Origin: Sandaracinus amylolyticus
GTDB lineage: Bacteria; Myxococcota_A; Polyangia; Polyangiales; Sandaracinaceae
Direction: 5' to 3'
Assembly: GCF_021631985.1 (NCBI RefSeq)
Contig: NZ_CP070225.1
Location: 6,076,001-6,140,000 of the forward strand
Length of the DNA stretch: 64,000 nt
The notes beneath the pieces were generated by a model that saw nothing but the letters and a program-made list of their open reading frames with translations, searched no databases and was not told the DNA's origin. Made by a program: the position numbers and the translations under genes. Positions 35,162-42,452 of this stretch are shown here, piece after piece (the stretch's first letter is position 1; each line of letters starts with the position of its first letter).

Positions 35162-37387
35162 TCAGCGCGGCACGACGACGACGGCGGGATCGAGCGCGTA
35201 CCCGCCGTCGCGCCGCGCGAGCACCGGCGCGAGGCCGAGACGGCGCAACGTCGCGATCGCGGTGTAGACGCGCTCCGCGCCGCTCTCCGCGCTCATCTTC
35301 TCACCGGGCCAGCCGGCCGCGACGAGATCCGCGACGCTCGCCGACTCGCCACGCGCGTGTCTCGCCACGAGGTTCACGAGGATGCGGCGCAGGCTGGCGC
35401 GTCGCGCGAGATCGACGGGTGCTCCGCGGTCGAGCGAGAACGACGATGCGTCCTCGTCGATCGCGAGCTCGACCCGGTGCGCGTCGCCCTCGTCGTCGCC
35501 GAGCGACGCGAGGAGCGCTTCGATCTCCGGGATCGTGGCGCCGGCGCGCAGCCGTCGCGCGAGCGCGAGCGCTTCGTCGGCCTCGGCGCGCGCGGGGGTG
35601 CGCTCGCCGCGCGCGGCGTGACGCTCGGCGCGCGCGAGGTGTGCCTCGAGCACCAATCCGCGATCCCCGAGCTGCTCGGCGTCCGCGATCGCGCTCGCGA
35701 TCGCGCGCTCCGCTTCGTCGAGCGCGCCCGTACGGATCGCGACGCGCGCCGCCCGCATCGCGAGCTTCGCGGTCATCATCCGATCCCCCTGCGCGGCGAA
35801 CGCCGCGATCCCCTGCGCGCTGCGGGCGCGCGAGAGCTCGAGCTCGCCGAGGGCCTCGTGCACCGTCGCGAGGTTCGCGAGACAGAGCGCCTCGATGCGG
35901 CGCATGCGCAATTCACGCGCAGCAGCGAGCGTCGACAGATACAGCGCGCGACCCGCCGCGAGGTCGTCGCCCACGACGAGCGCCGAGGCGAGGTTGTGCA
36001 TCGCGCGCACCTCGCCTTCGGCGTCGCCGAGCGCGCGGCTCTCTTCGATCGCGCGCTCCGCGAGCGCGCGTGCCGCGCCGGGATCGCCCATCTCCCGCGC
36101 GATCGCCGACGCGACGTTCGAGACCGCGAGCGCGCCGCGGCGATCCCCGCCCGCACGTGCGCGCTGCATCGCGTCCGCGCACGCCCCACGCGCGTCGGCG
36201 AACCGACCGCGCAGGAAGAGCGCCCGCGCGCGCACGCGCGCCAGATCGACCGCGAGCGCGAGATCCCCCGCACGATCCGCGGCCTCGATCGCGGCGTCGA
36301 CGAGCGCGGCGTGGCGCGCCTCGGGCGCGCGCGAGAGCCACCACGCCTCGAGACCGAGCGCGATGCGCGCCGCGATCTCCGGCGCATCGACGCGACGTCG
36401 CTCGAACGCGTTCGCGAGATCCCGCTCGTGCGCAGCGAGCGCGCGCAGCGCGGCCGAGGGCTCGCCTTCGTGCAGCTCGTGCGCCCATCGCGGAGACTCG
36501 CGCGCGAGCCACGTCGCGAGGAGCGCATCGAGCTGCTCCGCGTCGCGAGGCTCGGTGCGCGCGCGCACCGAGGCGCGGATCTCGTCGTGCAGTCGATGCC
36601 AGCCCGGGGCGCCGTCCGCGACGCGCTGCACGAGGGCACGATCACGCAGCGCCGCGATCGACGCGGACGCGAGCAGCGCGTCGGCGGCGTCGTGCGCGAA
36701 GCGTCCCTCGAGACGCGCGAGCGCGCGCAGCGCGACGGCGAGCCGAGGCGCGAGCGCATCGAGCGCGCTCTCGATCGCCGCGCCGACCGCATCGGTCTCG
36801 CCCTGCGACGCGATCCGTCGCGCGACCACCGCGGGCGCCTCGTCGACGAGGCGCGCAGCAGCGAGCTCGAGGGCGAGCGGCATGCCCCGCGTGGCGCGCG
36901 CGATCGCGGCGAGCGCGGGCTCGTCCCACGCGCCGGGTGCGCGCGCCCGCAAGAGCGCGATCGCGTCGTCCTCCTCGAGCCCACCGATCGCGACCACGTG
37001 CTCGTCGCGGATGCCGAGCCGCACCCGCGACGTGACGATCCACGTCGCATCGGGCGCGCCGTCGAGCAGCGCTGGCAGCACCGCCACCAGCGCGTCCACG
37101 ACCGGCTCCGCGCGATCCGCGAGCACCTCGATCGCACCGCGTGCGTCGAGCGCCGCCGCGATCTCGGCCGCACCGAGCGCCGCGCTGCGCAGCCCGAGCG
37201 CCTCGGCGATCGCCGAGAGCGGATCGCGCCCGCTCTCGAGGTCGACGACGAGCGCGCGCGAGCGCCCGACGTCGGCCTCGGCCAGCGTCGTCTTCCCCGC
37301 GCCGCCCGGCCCGACGAGCGTGATCACGCGCGCACCCGAGGCGAGCGCGTCGTGGATCGCGATCCGCTCCTTGCGCCGCCCGAGCAC
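35162..37387 (-). CDS. NB-ARC-like ATPase with TPR repeats and C-terminal winged helix
   Basis: 741 residues from a GTG (VLGRRKERIAIHDAL). The STAND ATPase has Walker A TLVGPGGAGKTTLA, a Walker B-like WIVTSRVRLGI sensor and the GLxx-lid segment RGMPLALELAAARLV. About 350 residues of Ala-rich TPR helices follow (ALVDAAIEAADRAGDLALA, RGRFADARGACADAMQRA, NLASALVVGDDLAAGRA, and more). The C-terminal ~90 residues contain LRRILVNLVARHARG and AERVYTAIATLRRLGL, a winged-helix pattern like the transcription-factor half of SARP/OmpR proteins. Here it sits at the opposite end from usual. Likely a ligand-gated regulator. It reads away from the fluoride exporter gene. Confidence 0.85.
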   Translation of the reverse strand: MLGRRKERIAIHDALASGARVITLVGPGGAGKTTLAEADVGRSRALVVDLESGRDPLSAIAEALGLRSAALGAAEIAAALDARGAIEVLADRAEPVVDALVAVLPALLDGAPDATWIVTSRVRLGIRDEHVVAIGGLEEDDAIALLRARAPGAWDEPALAAIARATRGMPLALELAAARLVDEAPAVVARRIASQGETDAVGAAIESALDALAPRLAVALRALARLEGRFAHDAADALLASASIAALRDRALVQRVADGAPGWHRLHDEIRASVRARTEPRDAEQLDALLATWLARESPRWAHELHEGEPSAALRALAAHERDLANAFERRRVDAPEIAARIALGLEAWWLSRAPEARHAALVDAAIEAADRAGDLALAVDLARVRARALFLRGRFADARGACADAMQRARAGGDRRGALAVSNVASAIAREMGDPGAARALAERAIEESRALGDAEGEVRAMHNLASALVVGDDLAAGRALYLSTLAAARELRMRRIEALCLANLATVHEALGELELSRARSAQGIAAFAAQGDRMMTAKLAMRAARVAIRTGALDEAERAIASAIADAEQLGDRGLVLEAHLARAERHAARGERTPARAEADEALALARRLRAGATIPEIEALLASLGDDEGDAHRVELAIDEDASSFSLDRGAPVDLARRASLRRILVNLVARHARGESASVADLVAAGWPGEKMSAESGAERVYTAIATLRRLGLAPVLARRDGGYALDPAVVVVPR

Positions 37388-37458
37388 GCTCGCGTGTGTA
37401 GCACGCGCGCTTGACGCGACCGCGCGCGTCTCCGAGGATCACGAGCAGCCCGACAGAT

Positions 37459-37510
37459 GGCGGTGGAGTCCGCCGAGAACCGCTGCCTCGATGCAGCCAA
37501 TGACTCCTAC
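37459..37510 (+). promoter_or_regulatory. Fluoride riboswitch (crcB motif) aptamer
   Basis: The first stem is GGCGG (37459-37463) with CCGCC (37470-37474). Its loop bases GGAGT (37465-37469) pair with ACTCC (37503-37507) as the aptamer pseudoknot. The second stem is GCTGC (37482-37486) with GCAGC (37493-37497). The conserved AACCGCTGC and CCAATGACTCCTAC segments match the known consensus closely. It lies 77 bp before a CLC-F gene, a usual target. Fluoride binding should switch the gene on. The 3' strand CTCCTAC can instead pair with GTAGGAG at 37548-37554. Confidence 0.95.
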
Positions 37511-37547
37511 GATGCGCAGCTCCGCGACCCGCGGAGCGCGGCGCGCC

Positions 37548-37554
37548 GTAGGAG
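37548..37554 (+). promoter_or_regulatory. Anti-aptamer segment of the fluoride riboswitch (expression platform)
   Basis: GTAGGAG is an exact complement of CTCCTAC (37504-37510), which belongs to the aptamer pseudoknot. Pairing between them would destroy the aptamer and form a 7-bp helix over GC-rich DNA (37511-37547). That helix would plausibly act as a terminator or ribosome-blocking structure when fluoride is absent. Confidence 0.6.
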
Positions 37555-37586
37555 CTCCCCCGGGCGATCTCCTCGGCGCAGAAGGG

Positions 37587-38858
37587 ATGCCGATGATCGA
37601 TCGCGAGGGTTGGAAGAGGCTGGGTCAGTGGGTCGCGCTGGGCGCCCTCGTCGGCGTCGCGTGCGGCGCGGCGTCCGCGCTCTTCCTCTGGCTGCTCGAT
37701 CTCGCGACCGACTTCCGCACCGAGCACGAGGTCGTCGTCTTCACGCTCCCGCTCGCGGGGCTCGTGATCGGCGCGATCTACGAGCGCTGGGGCGCATCGA
37801 TCGAGGGCGGCAACAACCTCGTCATCGACACGATCCACGATCAAGGCCCGCAGCTGCCGCTGCGCATGGCGCCGATGGTCCTGGTCGGCACCGTGCTGAC
37901 GCACCTCTTCGGCGGCAGCGCGGGACGCGAGGGCACCGCGGTGCAGATGGGCGCGAGCCTCGCCGACGCGATCGCGTTCCGGCTGCGCGTGGACGGTCCG
38001 GTGCGACGACAGCTCCTCGCGGCGGGCGTCGCGGGCGGGTTCGGCAGCGTGTTCGGCACGCCGATCGCGGGGTGCGTGTTCGGGCTCGAATTCGTCGTGC
38101 TCGGGCGCCTCGAGTACGACGCGCTGGTGCCCGCGCTCGTCGCGTCGATCGTCGGCGATCTCGTGACGCGCGGGATCGGGATCGTGCACACGCCCTACCC
38201 GACGCTCGCGCCGCTCGCGCTCACACCGATGCTGCTCGCGCAGTGGGTGCTCTTTGCGATCGCGATCGCCGCGACGACCACCGCGTTCATCGAGCTCACG
38301 CATCGCATCAAGACGACGCTGAAGGCGCGGGTGACGCGGCTTCCGTTCCGCATGTTCCTCGGCGGCGCGGCGGTGGTCGTGCTCTGGCAGCTCCTGGGCA
38401 CGAGCGAGTACCTCGGGCTCGGCGTGCCGACGATCGTGCGCGCGTTCTCCGATCCCTCGCTCCCGGTCTACGCGTTCGCGGCGAAGCTGCTCCTCACCGC
38501 GATCACGATCGGCGCGGGCTTCCTCGGCGGCGAGGTCACGCCGCTCTTCTTCGTCGGGGCCGCGCTCGGCAGCGTGCTCGCGCGCGCGATGGGCCTGCCG
38601 ATCGACGTCGGCGCGGGCGTCGGTCTCGCCGCGGTGTTCGCGGCCGCGTCGAACGCGCCGCTCGCGCTCTCGATCATGGCGGTCGAGCTGCTCGGCGCGA
38701 GCGTGCTGCCGCACGTCGTGATCGTCGCCGTGCTCGCGTACCTCCTCACCGGACATCGCGGCATCTATCCGTCGCAGCGCCTCGCGCGCCCGAAGTGGGG
38801 CGGCGCGCCGTGGGCGACGATCCGCACGCTGCGCGATCACGACGACGAGCGAGCTTGA
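37587..38858 (+). CDS. eriC: CLC-F type fluoride/proton antiporter
   Basis: 423 residues with about ten hydrophobic segments. It has CLC landmarks in the fluoride-specific form: GGNNLVIDTIH (Asn76-Asn77 in place of the Ser-containing GSGIP loop) and GREGTAVQMG at 113-122 (GREGT instead of GREGP, with the gating Glu). FGTPIAGCVFGLEFVVLG and GGEVTPLFFVGAALG follow. The GNN and GREGT substitutions mark the CLC-F branch, which exports fluoride against protons. The fluoride riboswitch just upstream confirms the role. A second ATG at 37593 has the better-spaced AAGGG ribosome site and may be the true start. Confidence 0.96.
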   Translation: MPMIDREGWKRLGQWVALGALVGVACGAASALFLWLLDLATDFRTEHEVVVFTLPLAGLVIGAIYERWGASIEGGNNLVIDTIHDQGPQLPLRMAPMVLVGTVLTHLFGGSAGREGTAVQMGASLADAIAFRLRVDGPVRRQLLAAGVAGGFGSVFGTPIAGCVFGLEFVVLGRLEYDALVPALVASIVGDLVTRGIGIVHTPYPTLAPLALTPMLLAQWVLFAIAIAATTTAFIELTHRIKTTLKARVTRLPFRMFLGGAAVVVLWQLLGTSEYLGLGVPTIVRAFSDPSLPVYAFAAKLLLTAITIGAGFLGGEVTPLFFVGAALGSVLARAMGLPIDVGAGVGLAAVFAAASNAPLALSIMAVELLGASVLPHVVIVAVLAYLLTGHRGIYPSQRLARPKWGGAPWATIRTLRDHDDERA

Positions 38859-38890
38859 TCGCGCGTCACGTCCGTGGTGCATTCGAGAAG

Positions 38891-39712
38891 ATGAACGTGC
38901 TGAGCGAGCGTTATCGCCGGGATGGTTTCCTGGTGCTCGAGGGGTTCGTCGAGCCCGCGCGATGCGATGCGCTGCGCGCCCACGCCGATCGCCTCGTCGC
39001 GGGGTTCGACCCCGACGCGCATCGCTCGGTGTTCACGACGAACGAGCAGACGCGGCACAGCGACGATCACTTCCTCGACTCGGCCGGCGAGATCCGTTTC
39101 TTCTTCGAGGAGGACGCGTTCGACGCGAGCGGCGTGCTGCGCCAGCCGAAGGAGCGCTCGATCAACAAGATCGGCCACGCGCTGCACGATCTCGATCCGG
39201 AGTTCGACGCGTTCTCGCGCGATCCGAAGATCGAAGCGCTGGTCGCGGAGCTCGGGCTCGCAGCGCCGCTGCTGATGCAGTCGATGTACATCTTCAAGCA
39301 GCCGTTCATCGGCGGCGAGGTGCGCTGTCATCAGGACTCGACGTTCCTCCACACCGAGCCCGAGGCGATGATCGGCCTCTGGTTCGCGCTGGAGGACGCG
39401 CACCGCGGCAACGGGTGTCTGTGGGCGATCCCGGGCGGGCACCACGCGGGGCTCAAGTCGCGCTTCGTGCGCGAGGGCCGCGCGACGCGCTTCGAGGTGC
39501 GCGACGAGACGCCGTGGGACGACTCGCTGCTGGTGCCGCTCGAGGTGCCGAAGGGCACGGTGATCGTGCTCGACGGGCTGGTGCCCCACATGAGCCAGGC
39601 GAACCGATCGCCGGCGTCGCGCCACGCCTACACGCTGCACCTCGTCTCGGGCGAGAGCGCGTATCCGTCGACGAACTGGCTGCAGCGCCCGACGCCCGCG
39701 CGCGGCTTCTGA
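38891..39712 (+). CDS. Phytanoyl-CoA dioxygenase (PhyH) family protein
   Basis: 273 residues from MNVLSERYRRDGFLVLEGF, a typical PhyH opening. The Fe(II) ligands are visible: HxD in VRCHQDSTFLHTEP and the distal His in LVPHMSQANRS. The Arg that binds 2-oxoglutarate is in PASRHAYTLHLV, and WAIPGGHHAGLKSRF is also conserved. The enzyme should hydroxylate an unknown substrate with 2-oxoglutarate and oxygen. It is close in sequence layout to the human PHYHD1-like branch. It lies 32 bp after the fluoride exporter and could be read through from it, and is followed by the dispersed repeat. Confidence 0.94.
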   Translation: MNVLSERYRRDGFLVLEGFVEPARCDALRAHADRLVAGFDPDAHRSVFTTNEQTRHSDDHFLDSAGEIRFFFEEDAFDASGVLRQPKERSINKIGHALHDLDPEFDAFSRDPKIEALVAELGLAAPLLMQSMYIFKQPFIGGEVRCHQDSTFLHTEPEAMIGLWFALEDAHRGNGCLWAIPGGHHAGLKSRFVREGRATRFEVRDETPWDDSLLVPLEVPKGTVIVLDGLVPHMSQANRSPASRHAYTLHLVSGESAYPSTNWLQRPTPARGF

Positions 39713-39713
39713 G

Positions 39714-39797
39714 CCCGGCGGGAGTGCTCGTCCCGGAGGGACCGGACGGGAGCGCGCGAAGCGCGCGGACGGTAGGGACCGGAGCGGCGAGCCGATT
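39714..39797. repeat. Dispersed palindromic repeat, unit 1
   Basis: 84-bp unit running from CCCGGCGGGAGTGCTCG to GGCGAGCCGATT. It contains GTCCC-GGA-GGGAC and a central perfect hairpin GCGCGC-GAA-GCGCGC. It begins two bases after the PhyH stop. A nearly identical unit follows 94 bp on, and a related one sits at 61358-61438. Confidence 0.85.
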
Positions 39798-39807
39798 TTT
39801 GTCGGTG

Positions 39808-39891
39808 CCCGGCGGGAGTGCTCGTCCCGGAGGGACCGGACGGGAGCGCGCGAAGCGCGCGGACGGTAGGGACCGGAGCGGCGAGCCGATT
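39808..39891. repeat. Dispersed palindromic repeat, unit 2
   Basis: Second 84-bp copy, as far as I can see identical to unit 1. The spacer between the units is 10 bp (TTTGTCGGTG). Confidence 0.85.
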
Positions 39892-39900
39892 GGTTCTGAG

Positions 39901-39953
39901 CCCTGCAGGAGTGCTCGTCCCGGAGGGACCGGACGGCAGCGCGCGAAGCCGAT
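39901..39953. repeat. Dispersed palindromic repeat, unit 3 (internally deleted)
   Basis: Begins CCCTGCAGGAGTGCTCG and follows the unit up to GCGCGCGAAG. It then jumps to the terminal GCCGAT, losing about 30 bp of the second half. It ends seven bases before the stop codon of the minus-strand cytochrome gene. The array lies between convergent genes and may act as a terminator for both. Confidence 0.8.
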
Positions 39954-39959
39954 CTTTGA

Positions 39960-40454
39960 TCAGTGCGCGCTCGCGGTGAGCGCGGCCCACCGCGCTTCGT
40001 CGACGATCTCCTGACGGTACGCGGCGTGACAGCCGGTGCACGACGCGAGCGTCGTCGCGAGCGCGCGTGTGGTCGCCGCGCGATCACCCTCGCGCGCGGC
40101 GTGCGCGATCGCGTCGGCCTGGTGGTGCATCTCGAGCGCGCGCTCGGTGAAGCCCGGCGCGCCCGCGCCCATGTGCGTGCACATCGCGGTCATCGAGTCG
40201 CTCGTGCCCAGGCGTGACGCGGCGCTCGCGGCGGCCGCGAGATCGTCGCGCGCGAGCGCGTCCGTGACCTCCTGCACGACCACCAGGTGACCGCGCATCT
40301 GCGCGCGCTGGTGCGCTGCCATGCGCGGCAGGAGCGGCACCGGCGTGCGCGGATCGAGCTCCGCGAGCTCGGCGTGCGGATCCGGAGGTGGCGCCGCGGG
40401 CGCGCTGGAGCACCCGAGCGCGAGGCACACGAGCACGAGCAGCGAGCGCGTCAT
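39960..40454 (-). CDS. Cytochrome c-prime-like lipoprotein
   Basis: 164 residues from MTRSLLVLVCLALGC, with GGAGG six bases before the ATG and a clean ALGC lipobox. The mature chain is an Ala-rich four-helix pattern (RAQMRGHLVVVQEVTDALA, AADAIAH-type helices). It ends with LASCTGCHAAYRQEIVDEA, a CxxCH close to the C-terminus as in cytochrome c-prime and related proteins. It likely binds one haem and acts in electron transfer or gas/thiol chemistry outside the membrane. Its start overlaps the end of the MarR gene by 4 bp, so the two form an operon. Confidence 0.88.
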   Translation of the reverse strand: MTRSLLVLVCLALGCSSAPAAPPPDPHAELAELDPRTPVPLLPRMAAHQRAQMRGHLVVVQEVTDALARDDLAAAASAASRLGTSDSMTAMCTHMGAGAPGFTERALEMHHQADAIAHAAREGDRAATTRALATTLASCTGCHAAYRQEIVDEARWAALTASAH

Positions 40455-40927
40455 TCCGCCCCTCCGGGAGGCACGACGGCCATCGCTTGCACGAGGAGCT
40501 CGAGCGCGCCGAGCACCCTCGCCCGCTCGCGACGCGGGATCGTCGCGACCAGCCGCGCGTGACGCTCGAGGCTCGCGCGCTCCACCATGCGGGCCGCGCG
40601 CGTGCCCTTCGCGGTGAGCGCGAGCCGGACGAAGCGCGCGTTCTCCGCGTCGCGCGCCGCCTCGAAGTGCCCGGCGTCGGTCATCCGCTGGACGAGCCGC
40701 GTCGCGCTGCTCTTGTCGAGCCCGAGCGCGCTCGCGAGGTCGCGCGGCGCGAGGGACCCCTCGGGCGCCGACGCGAGCAGCATCAGCGCGTGCGCGTGCG
40801 ACGGCGAGAGGTCGAGACCGCACGCGGTACGGTCGGGCTCGAGCGCGCCGCTGAGGCGCACGACGCGCTGCAGCGAGGCACGGAGGCGGAGCGCATCGCG
40901 CTCACCGGCAGGCACCGAGGTGGACAC
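40451..40927 (-). CDS. MarR-family transcriptional regulator
   Basis: 158 residues from a GTG (VSTSVPAGERDALRLRAS). The winged helix-turn-helix runs through LSPSHAHALMLLASAPEG, LAPRDLASALGLDKSSATRL and RMTDAGHFEAARDAENARFV, with the wing residues following. The long flanking helices give the usual MarR dimer. In-frame sequence upstream of the GTG encodes repeated VAHAT units that are only a readthrough of the operator repeats, so the GTG is preferred. It should bind the three palindromes at 40950-41005 and control itself, the cytochrome gene and perhaps the divergent transporter gene. Confidence 0.9.
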   Translation of the reverse strand: MSTSVPAGERDALRLRASLQRVVRLSGALEPDRTACGLDLSPSHAHALMLLASAPEGSLAPRDLASALGLDKSSATRLVQRMTDAGHFEAARDAENARFVRLALTAKGTRAARMVERASLERHARLVATIPRRERARVLGALELLVQAMAVVPPGGAE

Positions 40928-40949
40928 GCCGCGAGCATGGCGCGCCACG

Positions 40950-41005
40950 GTTGCGTGCGCAACCGTGAGAGTTGCATGCGCAACCGTCGGAGTTGCGCGC
41001 GCAAC
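40950..41005. promoter_or_regulatory. Three palindromic MarR operators at exact 21-bp spacing
   Basis: GTTGCGTGCGCAAC (40950-40963), GTTGCATGCGCAAC (40971-40984) and GTTGCGCGCGCAAC (40992-41005), each followed by CGT. The period is exactly 21 bp, two helical turns, so three dimers would sit on one face of the DNA. They lie 23 bp upstream of the MarR GTG and 77 bp upstream of the divergent transporter GTG. TTGC-N4-GCAA-like dyads suit the MarR family. Confidence 0.8.
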
Positions 41006-41082
41006 CGTGCCGATCCAGTCGCTCCGAAGGTGCGGAACGCACGATCGGCGGCCATGTACCGGGGCAGGAGGCCTCGACACCC

Positions 41083-42420
41083 GTGCCCTGGACCCTCGAG
41101 ATCGCGATCGTGCTCGCCCTGATCTTCGCGAACGGGCTCTTCTCCGGCGCGGAGATCGCCATCATCTCGGTGCGTTCCACGCGTCTCGAGGAGCTCGCGA
41201 CGGAGACCCGCGCCGGCGCGTTCCTGGCGCGGCTCCGGCGCGATCCCGAGCGCTTCCTCGCGACGGTGCAGATCGGGATCACCGTCGTGGGCTCGACCGC
41301 GGCGGCATTCGGCGGCGCGACCATCGCCGACCGGCTCGCGACCACGCTCGAGCCGTGCGGGCTCTCGCACGACACGGGAGAACGCATCGCGCTCACCATC
41401 GTCGTCGTGGTGGTCTCGTACCTCTCGCTGGTGCTCGGCGAGCTCGTGCCCAAGTCGCTCGCGCTGAAGTGGTCGGAGCGCTACGCGCTGGTCGCGGCGC
41501 GCCCGCTCTTCCTCCTCGGGCGGCTGAGCGCGCCCTTCGTGTGGCTGCTGACCGCGAGCTCGAACCTCATCCTGCGCGGGTTCGGCGATCGCACGAGCTT
41601 CAGCGAGTCGCAGATCTCGCGCGACGAGGTGCTCGCGGTGATCGATCAGGCCGCCGGAGCGGGCGAGGTCTCGCAGCGCGCCGGCGACATGGCCGTGCGC
41701 GCGATCTCGCTCGACGATCTCCACGTCGGCTCGGTGATGATCCCGCGCGCGGCGATCGTCGCGATCGATGCGAGCGCGACGATCGAGGAGCTCGCGCAGC
41801 GCATCGACTCGACCGACGAGGAGCGCTTCCCGGTGCGCCGCGGCGGCGAGGACTTCATCGGCTACGTGCGCACGCGCGATGTCGGGCGCCTGATCGCGGG
41901 GCGCGTGCAGGGCGGGCTCGAGGCGATCCTCCGCCCGGTGCACGCGGTGCCGGAGACCGCGCTCGCGCTCGAGGTGCTCGATCAGCTGCAGTCGCGCCGC
42001 ATCCCGATCGCGGTGGTCGTCGACGAATCGGGCGGCGTCGAAGGCGTGATCGACATCGACGATCTCGCGGAGGAGGTCGTGGGCTCGCTGCTCGTCGGCG
42101 GCGCGCACGAGGACGCGGGGTTCCTGCGCGACGAGGACGGCTCGTACGTGCTGCCCGCGACCACGCGCGTGCACGTCGTGAATCGACGGCTCGATCTCGA
42201 CCTGCCGACGAGCGCGCGGTGGGCGACCCTCGGTGGGCTGGTGCTCGCGCAGCTCGGCGCGGTGCCGAGCGTCGGTGCGAGGGTGGAGCTCGACGACGGC
42301 TCGATCCTCGAGGTCGTCGAGGCGAGCGAGCGACGCGTGCAGCGCGTCCGCCTGCGCCGTCCCGAGCAGCCGGCGCACGGCACGCCCGCGGAGCGCGACG
42401 ACGCAGCGCGCGGACGTTGA
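41083..42420 (+). CDS. CNNM/CorC-type transporter (hemolysin-like, CBS pair)
   Basis: 445 residues from a GTG (VPWTLEIAIVLALIF). The CNNM (DUF21) membrane domain covers about 1-190: FANGLFSGAEIAIISVRSTR, VQIGITVVGSTAAAFGGA, VVVVSYLSLVLGELVPKSLAL. A CBS pair follows (about 205-330: VGSVMIPRAAIVAIDASATI and HAVPETALALEVLDQLQSRR), then a CorC/HlyC domain (about 345-430: YVLPATTRVHVVNRRLD). Such proteins move Mg2+ or related divalent ions. An AGGAGG lies 11 bases before the GTG, a little far. The MarR operators lie upstream, so metal or phenolic-ligand control is possible. Confidence 0.92.
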   Translation: MPWTLEIAIVLALIFANGLFSGAEIAIISVRSTRLEELATETRAGAFLARLRRDPERFLATVQIGITVVGSTAAAFGGATIADRLATTLEPCGLSHDTGERIALTIVVVVVSYLSLVLGELVPKSLALKWSERYALVAARPLFLLGRLSAPFVWLLTASSNLILRGFGDRTSFSESQISRDEVLAVIDQAAGAGEVSQRAGDMAVRAISLDDLHVGSVMIPRAAIVAIDASATIEELAQRIDSTDEERFPVRRGGEDFIGYVRTRDVGRLIAGRVQGGLEAILRPVHAVPETALALEVLDQLQSRRIPIAVVVDESGGVEGVIDIDDLAEEVVGSLLVGGAHEDAGFLRDEDGSYVLPATTRVHVVNRRLDLDLPTSARWATLGGLVLAQLGAVPSVGARVELDDGSILEVVEASERRVQRVRLRRPEQPAHGTPAERDDAARGR

Positions 42421-42452
42421 CCCCGCGCGGGCGTAGAGACACGTTCGCGCGC

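Noticed and set aside
39714-39953. A CRISPR array, because of repeated palindromic units
   Set aside because: Units are 84 bp with tiny spacers of similar sequence, the number is low, and no cas gene is nearby.
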